Of a DNA stretch of 11,588 nucleotides, positions 1 to 7,090 are shown one piece after another. Within the stretch, counting starts at the first letter, position 1. Each line of letters begins with the position of its first letter. The notes below the pieces were generated by a model that saw only the letters and a list, made by a program, of their open reading frames with translations, did not search any database and was not told where the DNA came from. Source of the DNA: a bacterium (lineage in GTDB: Bacteria; Planctomycetota; UBA11346); NCBI GenBank assembly GCA_020049615.1, contig JAIFKN010000030.1:1-11588 (forward strand). The letters run 5' to 3'. Made by a program: the position numbers and the translations under genes.

Positions 1-2
1 TC

Positions 3-773
3 GCGGTAGGCGACCGCGTGCGCATCGAGACCACCGCCGGCGGCCTGGCCATCGCCGGCATCGAGGCGCGCGACAACCAGCTGGCGCGCAGCGACGCGCA
101 CAACCGCAGCCTGGAGCACGTCCTCGCCGCCAACGTCGACCTGCTGGTCGCGGTGGCGGCGGTGAAGGAACCCGACTTCAAGCACGGCTTCGTCGACCGC
201 GCCCTGCTGCTGGCGGCGGCGCACAACATCGCCGGCATGGTGGTGGTGACCAAGCGCGACCTCGGCGACGCCCAACCGATGGTCGAGCTGTACGGGACAC
301 TTGGGCTGCCGTGCATTGCTGCCGATGCCCGCGACCCCACCGACGCCGGCGTGGCGCAGTTGCGCGCCATCCTCACCGGCAAGGTGTGCATGTTCGCCGG
401 CCAGAGCGGCGTGGGCAAGAGTTCGCTGGTCAACGCCTGCTTCCCCGGCATCGGCGCCCGCGTCGGCAGCGTCGCCGAGCAAGGTTTCGGCCGCCACACC
501 ACCACTGCGGCGCGCTCCTTCGTGCTGCCCGGCGGCGGCCGCCTGATCGACACCCCGGGCATCCGCGAATGCGTGGTCAACGGGCTGAAGCCGCAGGATG
601 TCGCGCTGCTCTATCCCGACCTCGCGCGCTTCGTGCCGGCCTGCCATTTCCAGGACTGCACCCACCGCCACGAACCGGACTGCGCCGTGCTGGCGGCGGT
701 CGAAGACGGCGAGATCGCAGCAAGCCGCTACTGGAGCTACCGCTCTATCGTCGATGCTGAGGAATCAGCCTAG
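3..773 (+). CDS. rsgA: Ribosome small-subunit-dependent GTPase A, 5' truncated by the window edge
   Basis: RsgA (YjeQ) is a circularly permuted GTPase that checks late assembly of the 30S ribosomal subunit in the cytoplasm. The reading frame is open to the left edge. Its first visible codons give AVGDRV, the end of the N-terminal OB-fold, so the true start lies upstream. Counting from the Val/Met codon at 18, the G motifs appear in the permuted order of this family: G4-like TKRD (residues 78-81), P-loop GQSGVGKSS (128-136), GRHTTT switch motif (158-163) and DTPG (178-181). The C-terminal zinc knuckle is present: CHFQDCTH (209-216) followed by Cys222. The P-loop, switch and zinc ligands all look intact. 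The gene ends in a TAG that overlaps the stop codon of the convergent DUF349 gene. Family assignment is near certain; only the first part of the OB-fold is missing from view. Confidence 0.97.
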   Translation, partial: AVGDRVRIETTAGGLAIAGIEARDNQLARSDAHNRSLEHVLAANVDLLVAVAAVKEPDFKHGFVDRALLLAAAHNIAGMVVVTKRDLGDAQPMVELYGTLGLPCIAADARDPTDAGVAQLRAILTGKVCMFAGQSGVGKSSLVNACFPGIGARVGSVAEQGFGRHTTTAARSFVLPGGGRLIDTPGIRECVVNGLKPQDVALLYPDLARFVPACHFQDCTHRHEPDCAVLAAVEDGEIAASRYWSYRSIVDAEESA

Positions 774-2911
774 GATGAGCTGGGGGCCGCGTTCCCCAGC
801 GCGCGCCACTTGCCCAGCGTCTCGCTGAAGCGCTTGTCCAGCGACTCGCGGACCTCGGCCGGGACGCGGCCGGCGTCGCGCCAGGCGGTCTTGATGCGGT
901 CGACGGCGTCCTTCTGCCAGTGCGGATTCTCGCCGGCGAGGATCTCGTCGAGCTCGGTCAGCAGGGCGAGACGCTTCGCCGCGGCGGCCTCCAGCGCGGC
1001 GCGCTCGGCGTCGAGCTTGCCGCGGATGGTCGCCAGGATGCGATCGATGGCGTCGTCGAAGCGCTTCTCCAGCGCGTCACGCGACTCGCGTGGCGGTGTC
1101 GGCAGCTCGCGCGCGTGGTCGCGGAGTTCGCGCACCTTGCGCTGCACATCGGCGGCGGTCAGCAGACCGCTCTTGGCCGCCATCGCCTTCTCGGCGTCGG
1201 CGGCGAAGGCCTCGGCCTTCAGCACCAGCTGCTCGCACTCGGCGGCCATGGCTGCGAGACGGTCGTGCTCGGCATCGAGGTCGGCCTTGTGCCGCTCCCA
1301 GAAGGCGTCCTGCGCCTGCTTGAAGCGTTCCCACAGGGCGCGGTCCATGCCGCGCGGGACCTCGCCGGATTCGCGCCAGCGGCCCTGCAAGGCGCGCATC
1401 TGCGCCGAAGCGGCACGGCGCCCATCGCGCTCGGCCGGGCTGCCGGGCAGGCCGACGGCCGGACGGGCGAGGATCGCCTCGGCTTCGACGCACAGCTCCT
1501 CGCGGCGGGCGAGAGCGGCCTGGCGCTCCTGGTCCTGCGCCGCCAGCCACGGCTTCAGCCGAGCGAAGCAGGCGTCGCCGGCGGCGCGGAAGGCGTCCCA
1601 CGCCACCCGCGCCTTGGCCCGCGGCAGGGGCCCGAGCTTGCGCCAGCGCGCCTGGCAGTCCTTGAGGCCGCGGAAGGCGGCGGCCGGATCGCTGTCGACC
1701 GGCAGAGCGTCGACCTCGTCCTTGAGCTGCTCGGCCCGCACCAGGTTGGCGAAAGCATCGGCGTCAGCCGCCTCGCGCGCGGCGCGCAGCGGGGCGTAGG
1801 CATCGTCCATCGCGGCGAGGAAGCGCTCACGGCTGCTGCGCGCCTCGTTCGGCGGCACCGCGCGCGACGCGCCGCGGAACTCGTCGCGCAACGCGGTCAG
1901 GGCCTGGTGCTGGGCGTCCAGCGCGGCCTGGTCATCGGGCGCGATGCCGTCGGCGGCGGTCGCCAGCGCCTCGGCCCGGGCGACCAGGGCGGCGAGGTCG
2001 GACTGGGCCCTCTCTCGGCGCTCGCCGCGCTCGGTGCGGGCGCGCTTGCGCGCCGCGCGGTGCTCGTCCCAGGCGGCACTGAAGCGCACGCGCAGGTCGT
2101 GGCCCGCGTCGAGGCCGTCGCCCAGGCGCAACGAATCCTTGTGCAGGCGCAGGAACTCGTCGACCGCTGACTCGGGATCGGCCGCCTTGGCCAGTTCCTC
2201 GGCGCGCACGACGACGGCCTCGAAGCCCTCCGGGGCGGGGGCGGCGCGACGGCTCTCCGCGGCGAGGCGGGCGGCCTCGGCGGCAGCGGCGGCACCCTCG
2301 GCCTGCACCCGCTCGGCCTCCTCGCGGGCAGCGGCATCCTGGATGCGCTGACGCACTTCGCCTCCCAGCTGGTCGAGGCGGGCGACGACAGCGGCGGCCC
2401 GCTCGTCGAGGGGCAGCACGCCGGCGCGGGCGAGGATGGCCGTGCGCTCGACGGCGATGGCGTCCCAGGCGGCCTGGGCGCCGACGCCGTTGCCCACCGC
2501 CAGGCGGGTGGTGCGCGGCACCAGCTCCTCGAGGGCGGCGAGCCGGGCGGCGCGGGCCCGCTCGATGCTGGGCTGGGCGGCGGCGGCCTCGAGCGCGGCG
2601 AGGCGGGCGGTGGCGGCCTCGCGCACCGCTGCGACCTTGGCCTTCTTCGCCACCTGCTTGAGGGCCTTGCGCTCGCTGAGCGCGGCGACGGCGCGCAGGC
2701 CGTTGGCACCGCTGGCATCCTGCACCGCGGCGATGCCGAGCTGGGCGGCGTTGGTCACCGGATCGGCCAGCAGCTTGTCGAGGGCGCTGGCATCGCCGCG
2801 GGCGGCGGCACCGGCCAGACTGGCCTTGTCCGGGCCCTTGGCCTGGACCGGAGCCGGCTTGGTGGCCGGGGCGGTGGAGGATGAACGACGACCGAGTCCG
2901 AAGAATCCCAT
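770..2911 (-). CDS. DUF349 repeat protein, 713 aa, function unknown
   Basis: This is a cytoplasmic-type protein with no signal peptide or membrane segment, very rich in Ala, Arg and Glu and mostly helical. Residues 30-110 are an Ala/Lys-rich N-terminal region. From about residue 340 there are five DUF349-type units with the pattern W-x-x-x-G-x-x-P, a run of charged residues, and then a RF/F-rich helix: about 340-385 (degenerate), 420-465 (WRKLGPLP), 510-545 (WRESGEVP), 595-635 (degenerate, ELPTPP) and 675-710 (WRDAGRVP). A more diverged unit may lie near 243-297. DUF349 proteins occur in several phyla without an established biochemical role. The open frame extends 18 codons further upstream, but I chose the ATG at 2911 because MGFFGLGRR is a typical start for this family and a GAGG sits a few bases upstream. 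The gene is transcribed divergently from the SirB1-family gene and convergently with rsgA. Confidence 0.88.
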   Translation of the reverse strand: MGFFGLGRRSSSTAPATKPAPVQAKGPDKASLAGAAARGDASALDKLLADPVTNAAQLGIAAVQDASGANGLRAVAALSERKALKQVAKKAKVAAVREAATARLAALEAAAAQPSIERARAARLAALEELVPRTTRLAVGNGVGAQAAWDAIAVERTAILARAGVLPLDERAAAVVARLDQLGGEVRQRIQDAAAREEAERVQAEGAAAAAEAARLAAESRRAAPAPEGFEAVVVRAEELAKAADPESAVDEFLRLHKDSLRLGDGLDAGHDLRVRFSAAWDEHRAARKRARTERGERRERAQSDLAALVARAEALATAADGIAPDDQAALDAQHQALTALRDEFRGASRAVPPNEARSSRERFLAAMDDAYAPLRAAREAADADAFANLVRAEQLKDEVDALPVDSDPAAAFRGLKDCQARWRKLGPLPRAKARVAWDAFRAAGDACFARLKPWLAAQDQERQAALARREELCVEAEAILARPAVGLPGSPAERDGRRAASAQMRALQGRWRESGEVPRGMDRALWERFKQAQDAFWERHKADLDAEHDRLAAMAAECEQLVLKAEAFAADAEKAMAAKSGLLTAADVQRKVRELRDHARELPTPPRESRDALEKRFDDAIDRILATIRGKLDAERAALEAAAAKRLALLTELDEILAGENPHWQKDAVDRIKTAWRDAGRVPAEVRESLDKRFSETLGKWRALGNAAPSSS

Positions 2912-3097
2912 GCTGCCTCGCGGGGCGGCATGGTCGGGAGTCGGACGGCTGGGGCAACTGCCCACTCACCTCGTCGCTGTTGGCTGCCAGGTGGGGGTGC
3001 AGGGATGGCGAGTTGCAGCGACGGAAAGCGGCCCTCGTACGCCCCCGTCGCAGAGCCTTACCCGGCGAAGAGCGCTGGCCGCGGGCGGCAGGCGTCC
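2912..3097. promoter_or_regulatory. Divergent intergenic region between the DUF349 and SirB1-family genes
   Basis: This 186-bp spacer separates two head-to-head genes, so promoters for both must lie here or inside the opposite gene. I see no convincing -35/-10 pair on either strand. A TTGCAG at 3013-3018 with a poor TCGTAC 16 bases downstream is the best plus-strand candidate, and it is weak. Frames read through the spacer from upstream starts, but the added peptide does not look like part of either family. Confidence 0.4.
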
Positions 3098-3859
3098 ATG
3101 CTGACCGCCGTGTCGGAAGCCGCGGCCGTCCTCACCCTGCTCAGCGACCCCGATCCGGCGGTACGCGGTCCTCTGGTCCAGCGGCTCCTCGCGGATGAGG
3201 ATCTGCGTGAGCGCTGCTGGGCAGCCTGCACCGGCGACGCCCCGGCCCCGCTGCTGGATGCGATCCTGCGCGCCGAGGCATTGCCGTTGATCGAGGCTTG
3301 GGGCGCCAGCCAGGGTCTTGAAGAGAGCTGGTGCCTGCTCGCGCAGCTGCACGCCCCGCGCCAGGACCACGCCGCCTCCTGCGCGGTGCAGCTCGACGCC
3401 CTCGCCGCCCGCGCCCCTCGCGGCGATGCCGGCGCGGTGGCGCGCTGGCTGTGCCAGGACGTCGCCTTCGCCGGCGACCGCGAGGCGTACGACGATCCGC
3501 GCAACTCGCACCTGCCCGAGGTGCTGGCGCGACGCGCCGGACTGCCCATCGCCATCACCGGAGTCTGGCTGCTGGTCTGCCGCCGTCTCACCCTGCCCTG
3601 CCGCGCACTGGCCATGCCGGCGCACGTCTTCGCCGCCTGGGATGGCGGGGCCTGGGACCTATTCACCGGCCAGGCGGTGAGTGCGGCGCAGCTGGAGCAT
3701 TGGGCGCGCACGCACGGCGCACCATCGGCACAGCCGTTCCTCGCCGGGGCCAGCGACAGCGAACTCCTGCTGCGCATGGCCAGGAACCTCGCTGCCGCCT
3801 ACGCCCGGCGCGACGACCTGGTGCGTGGTGCGATAGCAGCCGTCCTCGCACGGGCCTGA
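3098..3859 (+). CDS. SirB1 family / transglutaminase-core-2 protein, 253 aa
   Basis: The central block carries the signature of the SirB1-type Transglut_core2 family: YDDPRNSHLPEVLARRAGLP (131-150), followed by the hydrophobic helix ITGVWLLVCRRL, then MPAHVFAAWD (173-182, with the family's PxHF-like motif as PAHVF) and WDLFTGQAVS (186-195). The C-terminal stretch LLLRMARNLAAAYARRDD (223-240) matches the TPR-like tail that many relatives carry. Family members resemble transglutaminases structurally, but an enzymatic role is not established and I see no clear Cys-His-Asp triad. The N-terminal 110 residues are helical and poorly conserved in look. The frame is open 56 codons further upstream, but I chose the ATG at 3098 because homology-like sequence begins there (MLTAVSEAAAVLTLL). 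The Shine-Dalgarno is weak. The stop codon directly abuts the hairpin pair at 3860. Confidence 0.85.
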   Translation: MLTAVSEAAAVLTLLSDPDPAVRGPLVQRLLADEDLRERCWAACTGDAPAPLLDAILRAEALPLIEAWGASQGLEESWCLLAQLHAPRQDHAASCAVQLDALAARAPRGDAGAVARWLCQDVAFAGDREAYDDPRNSHLPEVLARRAGLPIAITGVWLLVCRRLTLPCRALAMPAHVFAAWDGGAWDLFTGQAVSAAQLEHWARTHGAPSAQPFLAGASDSELLLRMARNLAAAYARRDDLVRGAIAAVLARA

Positions 3860-3915
3860 GGACCGCGGGCTTCAGCCCGCGTCGGGGCCGTTTCGCGGGC
3901 TGGAGCCCGCGGCCC
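3860..3915. repeat. REP/BIME-like pair of inverted GC-rich hairpins
   Basis: Two 18-base hairpins sit side by side. CGCGGGCTTCAGCCCGCG spans 3864-3881 and CGCGGGCTGGAGCCCGCG spans 3894-3911. Each has a 7-bp perfect stem and a 4-base loop. Extended outward, the left unit (3860-3881) and the reverse complement of the right unit (3894-3915) match at 20 of 22 positions, so the two are inverted copies around a 12-base spacer. This is the layout of a BIME made of two REP units. It lies between convergent genes, begins the base after the SirB1-family stop, and extends into ribF. It could act as a bidirectional terminator or mRNA end stabiliser. No T-tract follows, so it is not a standard intrinsic terminator. 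A 5-base CCTGA occurs at both flanks (3855-3859 and 3914-3918), which may be chance. Confidence 0.8.
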
Positions 3916-4747
3916 TGACATCGATCGCGATCTGCGCCTTGAGTTCGTCGAGCGAGGCGAAGCGGCGCTCGTCGCGGATGCGGGCCATCAGGTCGAGGGT
4001 GAGGTCGGCGCCGTAGCAGTCGCCGGCATAGCCGATGAGATGCGCCTCGACGGTCAGCGGCCGGTCGGCGCCGACCGTGGGCAGGACACCGACATTGACC
4101 GCGGCAGGCCACGAACCGCTGCCGATGTTGGCGCGGGCGGCATAGACGCCGGGTGCCGGCGCCTGGTTGCGCGGGCGTCCGAGGTTGGCGGTGGGGAAGC
4201 CGAGTCCGCGGCCACGACCGTCGCCGCGCACCACCGTGCCGACCAGGCGGTGCGGCCGACCGAGGCAGAGCGCGGCTGTCGCCACATCGCCGGCGGCCAG
4301 CGCGTCACGCACCCGGCTGCTGCTCGCCACCGCCCCGGCGATCCGCACCGGCTCGACCACGGCCAACCGGATGCCACGCGCCACGCACAGCGGCGCCAAT
4401 TCGGCGACCCCGGCCGAGCGGCCACGGCCACAGCGGAAATCAGCACCGACGATCAGCGCGCTGGCGTCCTGGCGGCGCACCAGCCAGTCGAGAAAGCCTG
4501 CTGCATCGAGAGCACGCAACTCGGCGAAGACGGCATCCGCCTCGTCCGGCTGCCCCGCCCAGCCCGCCAGGACGCGCCTGCGATCGTCCTCGGCCACCAG
4601 CGGCGCGCGCTGCGGCCAACCGAAGGCCTCGGCCAGGCCGATCAAGCGCAGCAGACGCGGCGGACCCAATCCGGCAGCCCGTTCGGCCAGGGCCCGGTGG
4701 CCCAGGTGCAACGCGTCGAACTTTCCGACCGCAACAGCCTTACTCAT
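3872..4747 (-). CDS. ribF: Bifunctional riboflavin kinase / FAD synthetase, 291 aa
   Basis: RibF phosphorylates riboflavin to FMN and adenylylates FMN to FAD in the cytoplasm. The N-terminal nucleotidyltransferase domain shows GKFDALHLGH (8-17, HxGH motif), GADFRCGRGRSAG (101-113) and SSSRVRDALAAGDV (142-155, the S-x-R-[IV]-R element). The C-terminal flavokinase domain shows GTVVRGDGRGRGLGFPTANL (170-189), PGVYAARAN, VNVGVLPTV and VEAHLIGY, ending with FASLDELKAQIAIDVRA. Length and domain order are those of the normal bifunctional enzyme. The frame is open far upstream, but the ATG at 4747 fits the family start, and its ATGAGTAA overlaps the upstream stop by 8 bases, implying coupled translation. 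The last 13 residues (AAGSSPRNGPDAG) and the TGA stop are encoded by the REP-like hairpins, so the extreme C-terminus is not native-looking. Confidence 0.96.
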   Translation of the reverse strand: MSKAVAVGKFDALHLGHRALAERAAGLGPPRLLRLIGLAEAFGWPQRAPLVAEDDRRRVLAGWAGQPDEADAVFAELRALDAAGFLDWLVRRQDASALIVGADFRCGRGRSAGVAELAPLCVARGIRLAVVEPVRIAGAVASSSRVRDALAAGDVATAALCLGRPHRLVGTVVRGDGRGRGLGFPTANLGRPRNQAPAPGVYAARANIGSGSWPAAVNVGVLPTVGADRPLTVEAHLIGYAGDCYGADLTLDLMARIRDERRFASLDELKAQIAIDVRAAGSSPRNGPDAG

Positions 4748-5810
4748 CGAGCCAGCGGATCCGCCCCTCGGCCCCGGCCGTCTTCTTCCAGCCCGGCTGG
4801 GCGAGGAGGCGCCGCGCCTCGTCCCACTTGCGCGCCTGGATGGCCTCGGCGACAGCGGTTCCTGCTGCCTCGTCGGGTGCCAGCTGCAGCGCCAGGGCGG
4901 CGGCCTTGCGCCTGACGCGCCCCTCCGACCGGCCCAGCACTTCACCAGTCGAATTGCGGGCCCGTCTGTCGCCCTCGTCGCTGACCGGAATATCCATCCA
5001 CTCCTGGACGCGCTGCCACTCTTCGCCAGCGGCGATCCAGACGCCGATCGCCTGGAGGTGCTCGCCGCGGTTGCGCAGACGGTTGCCATCGGCATCGAGG
5101 GTATGCGCCGCCATGCGCCGGACGAAGGCCGGCTGCCGGCCGCGACCATTGCGTTGGTGGAAATCACCCAGCGCCACCGAGGCGGCATACAGACGGTGGG
5201 CTATGTTGAAGTTGGAATTGCCCGGCCCGTCCGGCAGGGCGGCGGCGCGTGCCGCATCGCCGGTGCGTTCGCGCACCACCGCCAGCAGTGGATTGATCAC
5301 CACAGCCCAGTCCTGCGCCTCGATGCGGCTGTGGAACAGGTCGCCTTTGTGGTGGAACATCCACGCCAGGTGGCGCAGCAGGCGCTCGACGCCTGGGTTC
5401 CGCTCGACCCCGCGGGCGTTGGCCCTGGTGCCGGCGACGAACCAGGCGTAGCGCTGATCGGGTCCGTCGGCCTCGAATGAGATGTTGTAGGCGAGATCGT
5501 GCGCCAGGTGCTGCCAGACGTCGGCGAAGCGCGGCTGGACCTGAGTGATCGCCTCGGCCAGGGCGACCGACTCGTAGAAGCGGCCGCCCTCCTTGGCTGA
5601 CACCGCGCGCAGCCACAGCAGGTCGCAGGCCAGGCCGCGGAAACCGCCGAGCATCAGCGTGCCGGCGAATTCGCCGGGCGGCAGGCCGCCGAGGCCGGCC
5701 ACGTCGCGTTTCGGCGCCGCCATCGTGGCCAGCACCTGCGCCGCGATGAGCAGGCCGGCGGCCAGAGCGAGCAGGCCCAGCGGGCGGGCCGAGCCCATCC
5801 CCCGGCTCAT
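4740..5810 (-). CDS. Membrane-anchored TPR-like protein of unknown function, 356 aa, linked to the ABC transporter
   Basis: The N-terminus has one hydrophobic segment (about residues 11-31, LGLLALAAGLLIAAQVLATM), most likely a membrane anchor or uncleaved signal. The rest is soluble and helical. The block GGFRGLACDLLWLRA (55-69), EGGRFYESVALAEAITQVQP (74-93), WQHLAHDLAYNIS (99-111) and RNPGVERLLRHLAWMFHHK (137-155) resembles, from memory, an uncharacterised family with degenerate tetratricopeptide character frequent in PVC-superphylum genomes. Charged repeats near 300-340 (EAIQARKWDEARRLLAQPGW) also look TPR-like. I chose the ATG at 5810 because GGAGG lies 5 bases upstream (5816-5820) and its ATGA overlaps the permease stop. 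Position and coupling suggest that it works with the ABC transporter, perhaps as a periplasm-facing partner. I cannot assign a substrate or activity. Confidence 0.82.
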   Translation of the reverse strand: MSRGMGSARPLGLLALAAGLLIAAQVLATMAAPKRDVAGLGGLPPGEFAGTLMLGGFRGLACDLLWLRAVSAKEGGRFYESVALAEAITQVQPRFADVWQHLAHDLAYNISFEADGPDQRYAWFVAGTRANARGVERNPGVERLLRHLAWMFHHKGDLFHSRIEAQDWAVVINPLLAVVRERTGDAARAAALPDGPGNSNFNIAHRLYAASVALGDFHQRNGRGRQPAFVRRMAAHTLDADGNRLRNRGEHLQAIGVWIAAGEEWQRVQEWMDIPVSDEGDRRARNSTGEVLGRSEGRVRRKAAALALQLAPDEAAGTAVAEAIQARKWDEARRLLAQPGWKKTAGAEGRIRWLDE

Positions 5811-7090
5811 AGCTGCCTCCGCGCCAGAGCCCACCAGCCGAGGGCCAGGAGCACCGCCAGATGCGGCGCGACACCGAGCCAGGCCGACCCGACCTGACCC
5901 CAGGTCACGGCCTCGCTGGCGGCCAGGCGAACGCCCTGACCGGTGGCGGCGAGATCGGGCAGGGCCTTGAGCATGAGTTCGAGCAGGCGGGCGAGGGCCC
6001 GGCCGGTTTCGCCCCAGGTCAGAGTCTCCTGCACCGCCCACAAGGCATGGCCGGCGAAGGCCAGGGTGAGCGCAGCGAGGAGCGCCACCGGCAGCGAGGC
6101 GATCGCAGCGACGGCGAGCGCGGCGGCGGCGACCACCGCCGGCGCCGCCAGTTCAGCGAGCACGGCGCGAGCCGCGTGCATCGGCTGGGCTCCAGCAGGC
6201 ATGGCGATGACGCAGCTGGCCAGGCCGAGTTGCACGGTCGTGGCTGCGTCGAGCCGGTTGAGCTGGACGGCCAGCCGGCCGTCGGCAGCGACGATTCCGG
6301 CCGGCAGTTGCAGTCGCGCCCAGTCGCCAGCGAGACTGCGGCGCTCGGCGCTGCGATCGGCCAGCCAGCAGTTGGCCCCCGGCATCGCCGCGTCGGGCGG
6401 CTGACGGCCATAGGGACTCGTCGGGTCGAGGACCAGGGCCTGGACCGCGCCGTCGGCGGCGACCACCGCGACGCGCACCGGAGCGCTTTCGACCAGGCCG
6501 CCGCCGGCGGCACCGACCCTGGCCTGGACCAGCAGTTCGTAGCCGCGCGCACTTGGATCAAGGCCGGCGAACGTCCAGCGCACACCGTCTCCGGCCGGAC
6601 CGGCCAGGCGGGTGGCGCCCTGCGGGATGGCCACCGCCTCGCCCAGGCCGGTGAGCCGTTCGACCGTCGCAGCCGACCGCGCCTGGCGCATCTCCGGCAC
6701 GCCGCCGGCGCGCCAGGCCACCGCCGCGGATCCGGCCAGGGCGATGACCACGCCAGCCGCACCCGCCAGCAGCACGGCTCCGCCCCAGCGGCCGAGCAGC
6801 CAGCCGAGGCGCGGCAGCGGCTTGGGGAAGGCGGTCAGGGCGATGCGGCTCTCGAGGTCGCGGGTCAGTTGCGCGGCCGGCACCAGTGCGGCGATGAGGA
6901 TGCCGCAGAAACCGGCTGCCGCGCTGGCGGCGGCAGCGAGCAGGCGCACCGCGCCGCCGGGATCGGCGGCATCGACGCCAGGGGCGAGGACGGCGATCAG
7001 CGCCACCGCCGCCAGCGGCACCAGCCACAACCGACCGCGCCAGGCCTCGCGCCAGCTCAGCGCGGAGACGGCGAGCGTGCCGCCGATCAT
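5807..7090 (-). CDS. ABC-2-type transporter permease with a large extracytoplasmic insert, 427 aa
   Basis: This is an integral inner-membrane protein that should pair with the ATPase encoded just upstream. About six hydrophobic segments are visible: residues 21-39, 48-74, 103-126, 307-330, 331-352 and 403-423. The LESRIALTAFPKPLPR segment (79-94), a cytoplasmic loop before the third segment, resembles the coupling region of ABC-2 and GldF-like permeases. Between the third and fourth segments lies about 180 residues of soluble, beta-rich sequence (WTFAGLDP, ELLVQARVG, VRVAVVAADGAVQALVLDP), probably an extracytoplasmic domain. The ATG at 7090 lies in an ATGA overlap with the ATPase stop codon, and the TGA at 5807 overlaps the start of the TPR-like protein. 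Import versus export cannot be decided from sequence, but the ABC-2 type and absence of a binding protein favour export or envelope work. Confidence 0.83.
   Translation of the reverse strand: MIGGTLAVSALSWREAWRGRLWLVPLAAVALIAVLAPGVDAADPGGAVRLLAAAASAAAGFCGILIAALVPAAQLTRDLESRIALTAFPKPLPRLGWLLGRWGGAVLLAGAAGVVIALAGSAAVAWRAGGVPEMRQARSAATVERLTGLGEAVAIPQGATRLAGPAGDGVRWTFAGLDPSARGYELLVQARVGAAGGGLVESAPVRVAVVAADGAVQALVLDPTSPYGRQPPDAAMPGANCWLADRSAERRSLAGDWARLQLPAGIVAADGRLAVQLNRLDAATTVQLGLASCVIAMPAGAQPMHAARAVLAELAAPAVVAAAALAVAAIASLPVALLAALTLAFAGHALWAVQETLTWGETGRALARLLELMLKALPDLAATGQGVRLAASEAVTWGQVGSAWLGVAPHLAVLLALGWWALARRQL
5816..5820 (-). promoter_or_regulatory. Shine-Dalgarno site for the membrane TPR-like protein
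   Basis: GGAGG lies 5 bases before the ATG at 5810, inside the last codons of the permease gene. It decides the start: the frame stays open 77 codons further upstream, but that extension is antisense-like Arg/Gly-rich sequence with no family character. Confidence 0.75.

Noticed and set aside
920..2170. A 416-codon plus-strand open frame opposite the DUF349 gene
   Set aside because: The sense strand carries repeated DUF349 motifs. The antisense product is Gly/Leu/Gln-rich with no family features.
2950..2966. Small inverted repeat GGGC-AACT-GCCC upstream of the DUF349 gene
   Set aside because: A 4-bp stem is expected often by chance at this GC content and it aligns with no promoter element.
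2930..3097. ATG at 2930 as the start of the SirB1-family protein
   Set aside because: The added 56 residues are Gly/Arg/Ser-rich, have no signal peptide or family match, and would consume the divergent intergenic region.
4748..5188. N-terminal extension of the ribF frame by 147 codons
   Set aside because: It lies within the upstream membrane-protein gene, is Arg/Ser/Pro-rich, and RibF homology begins exactly at the ATG at 4747.
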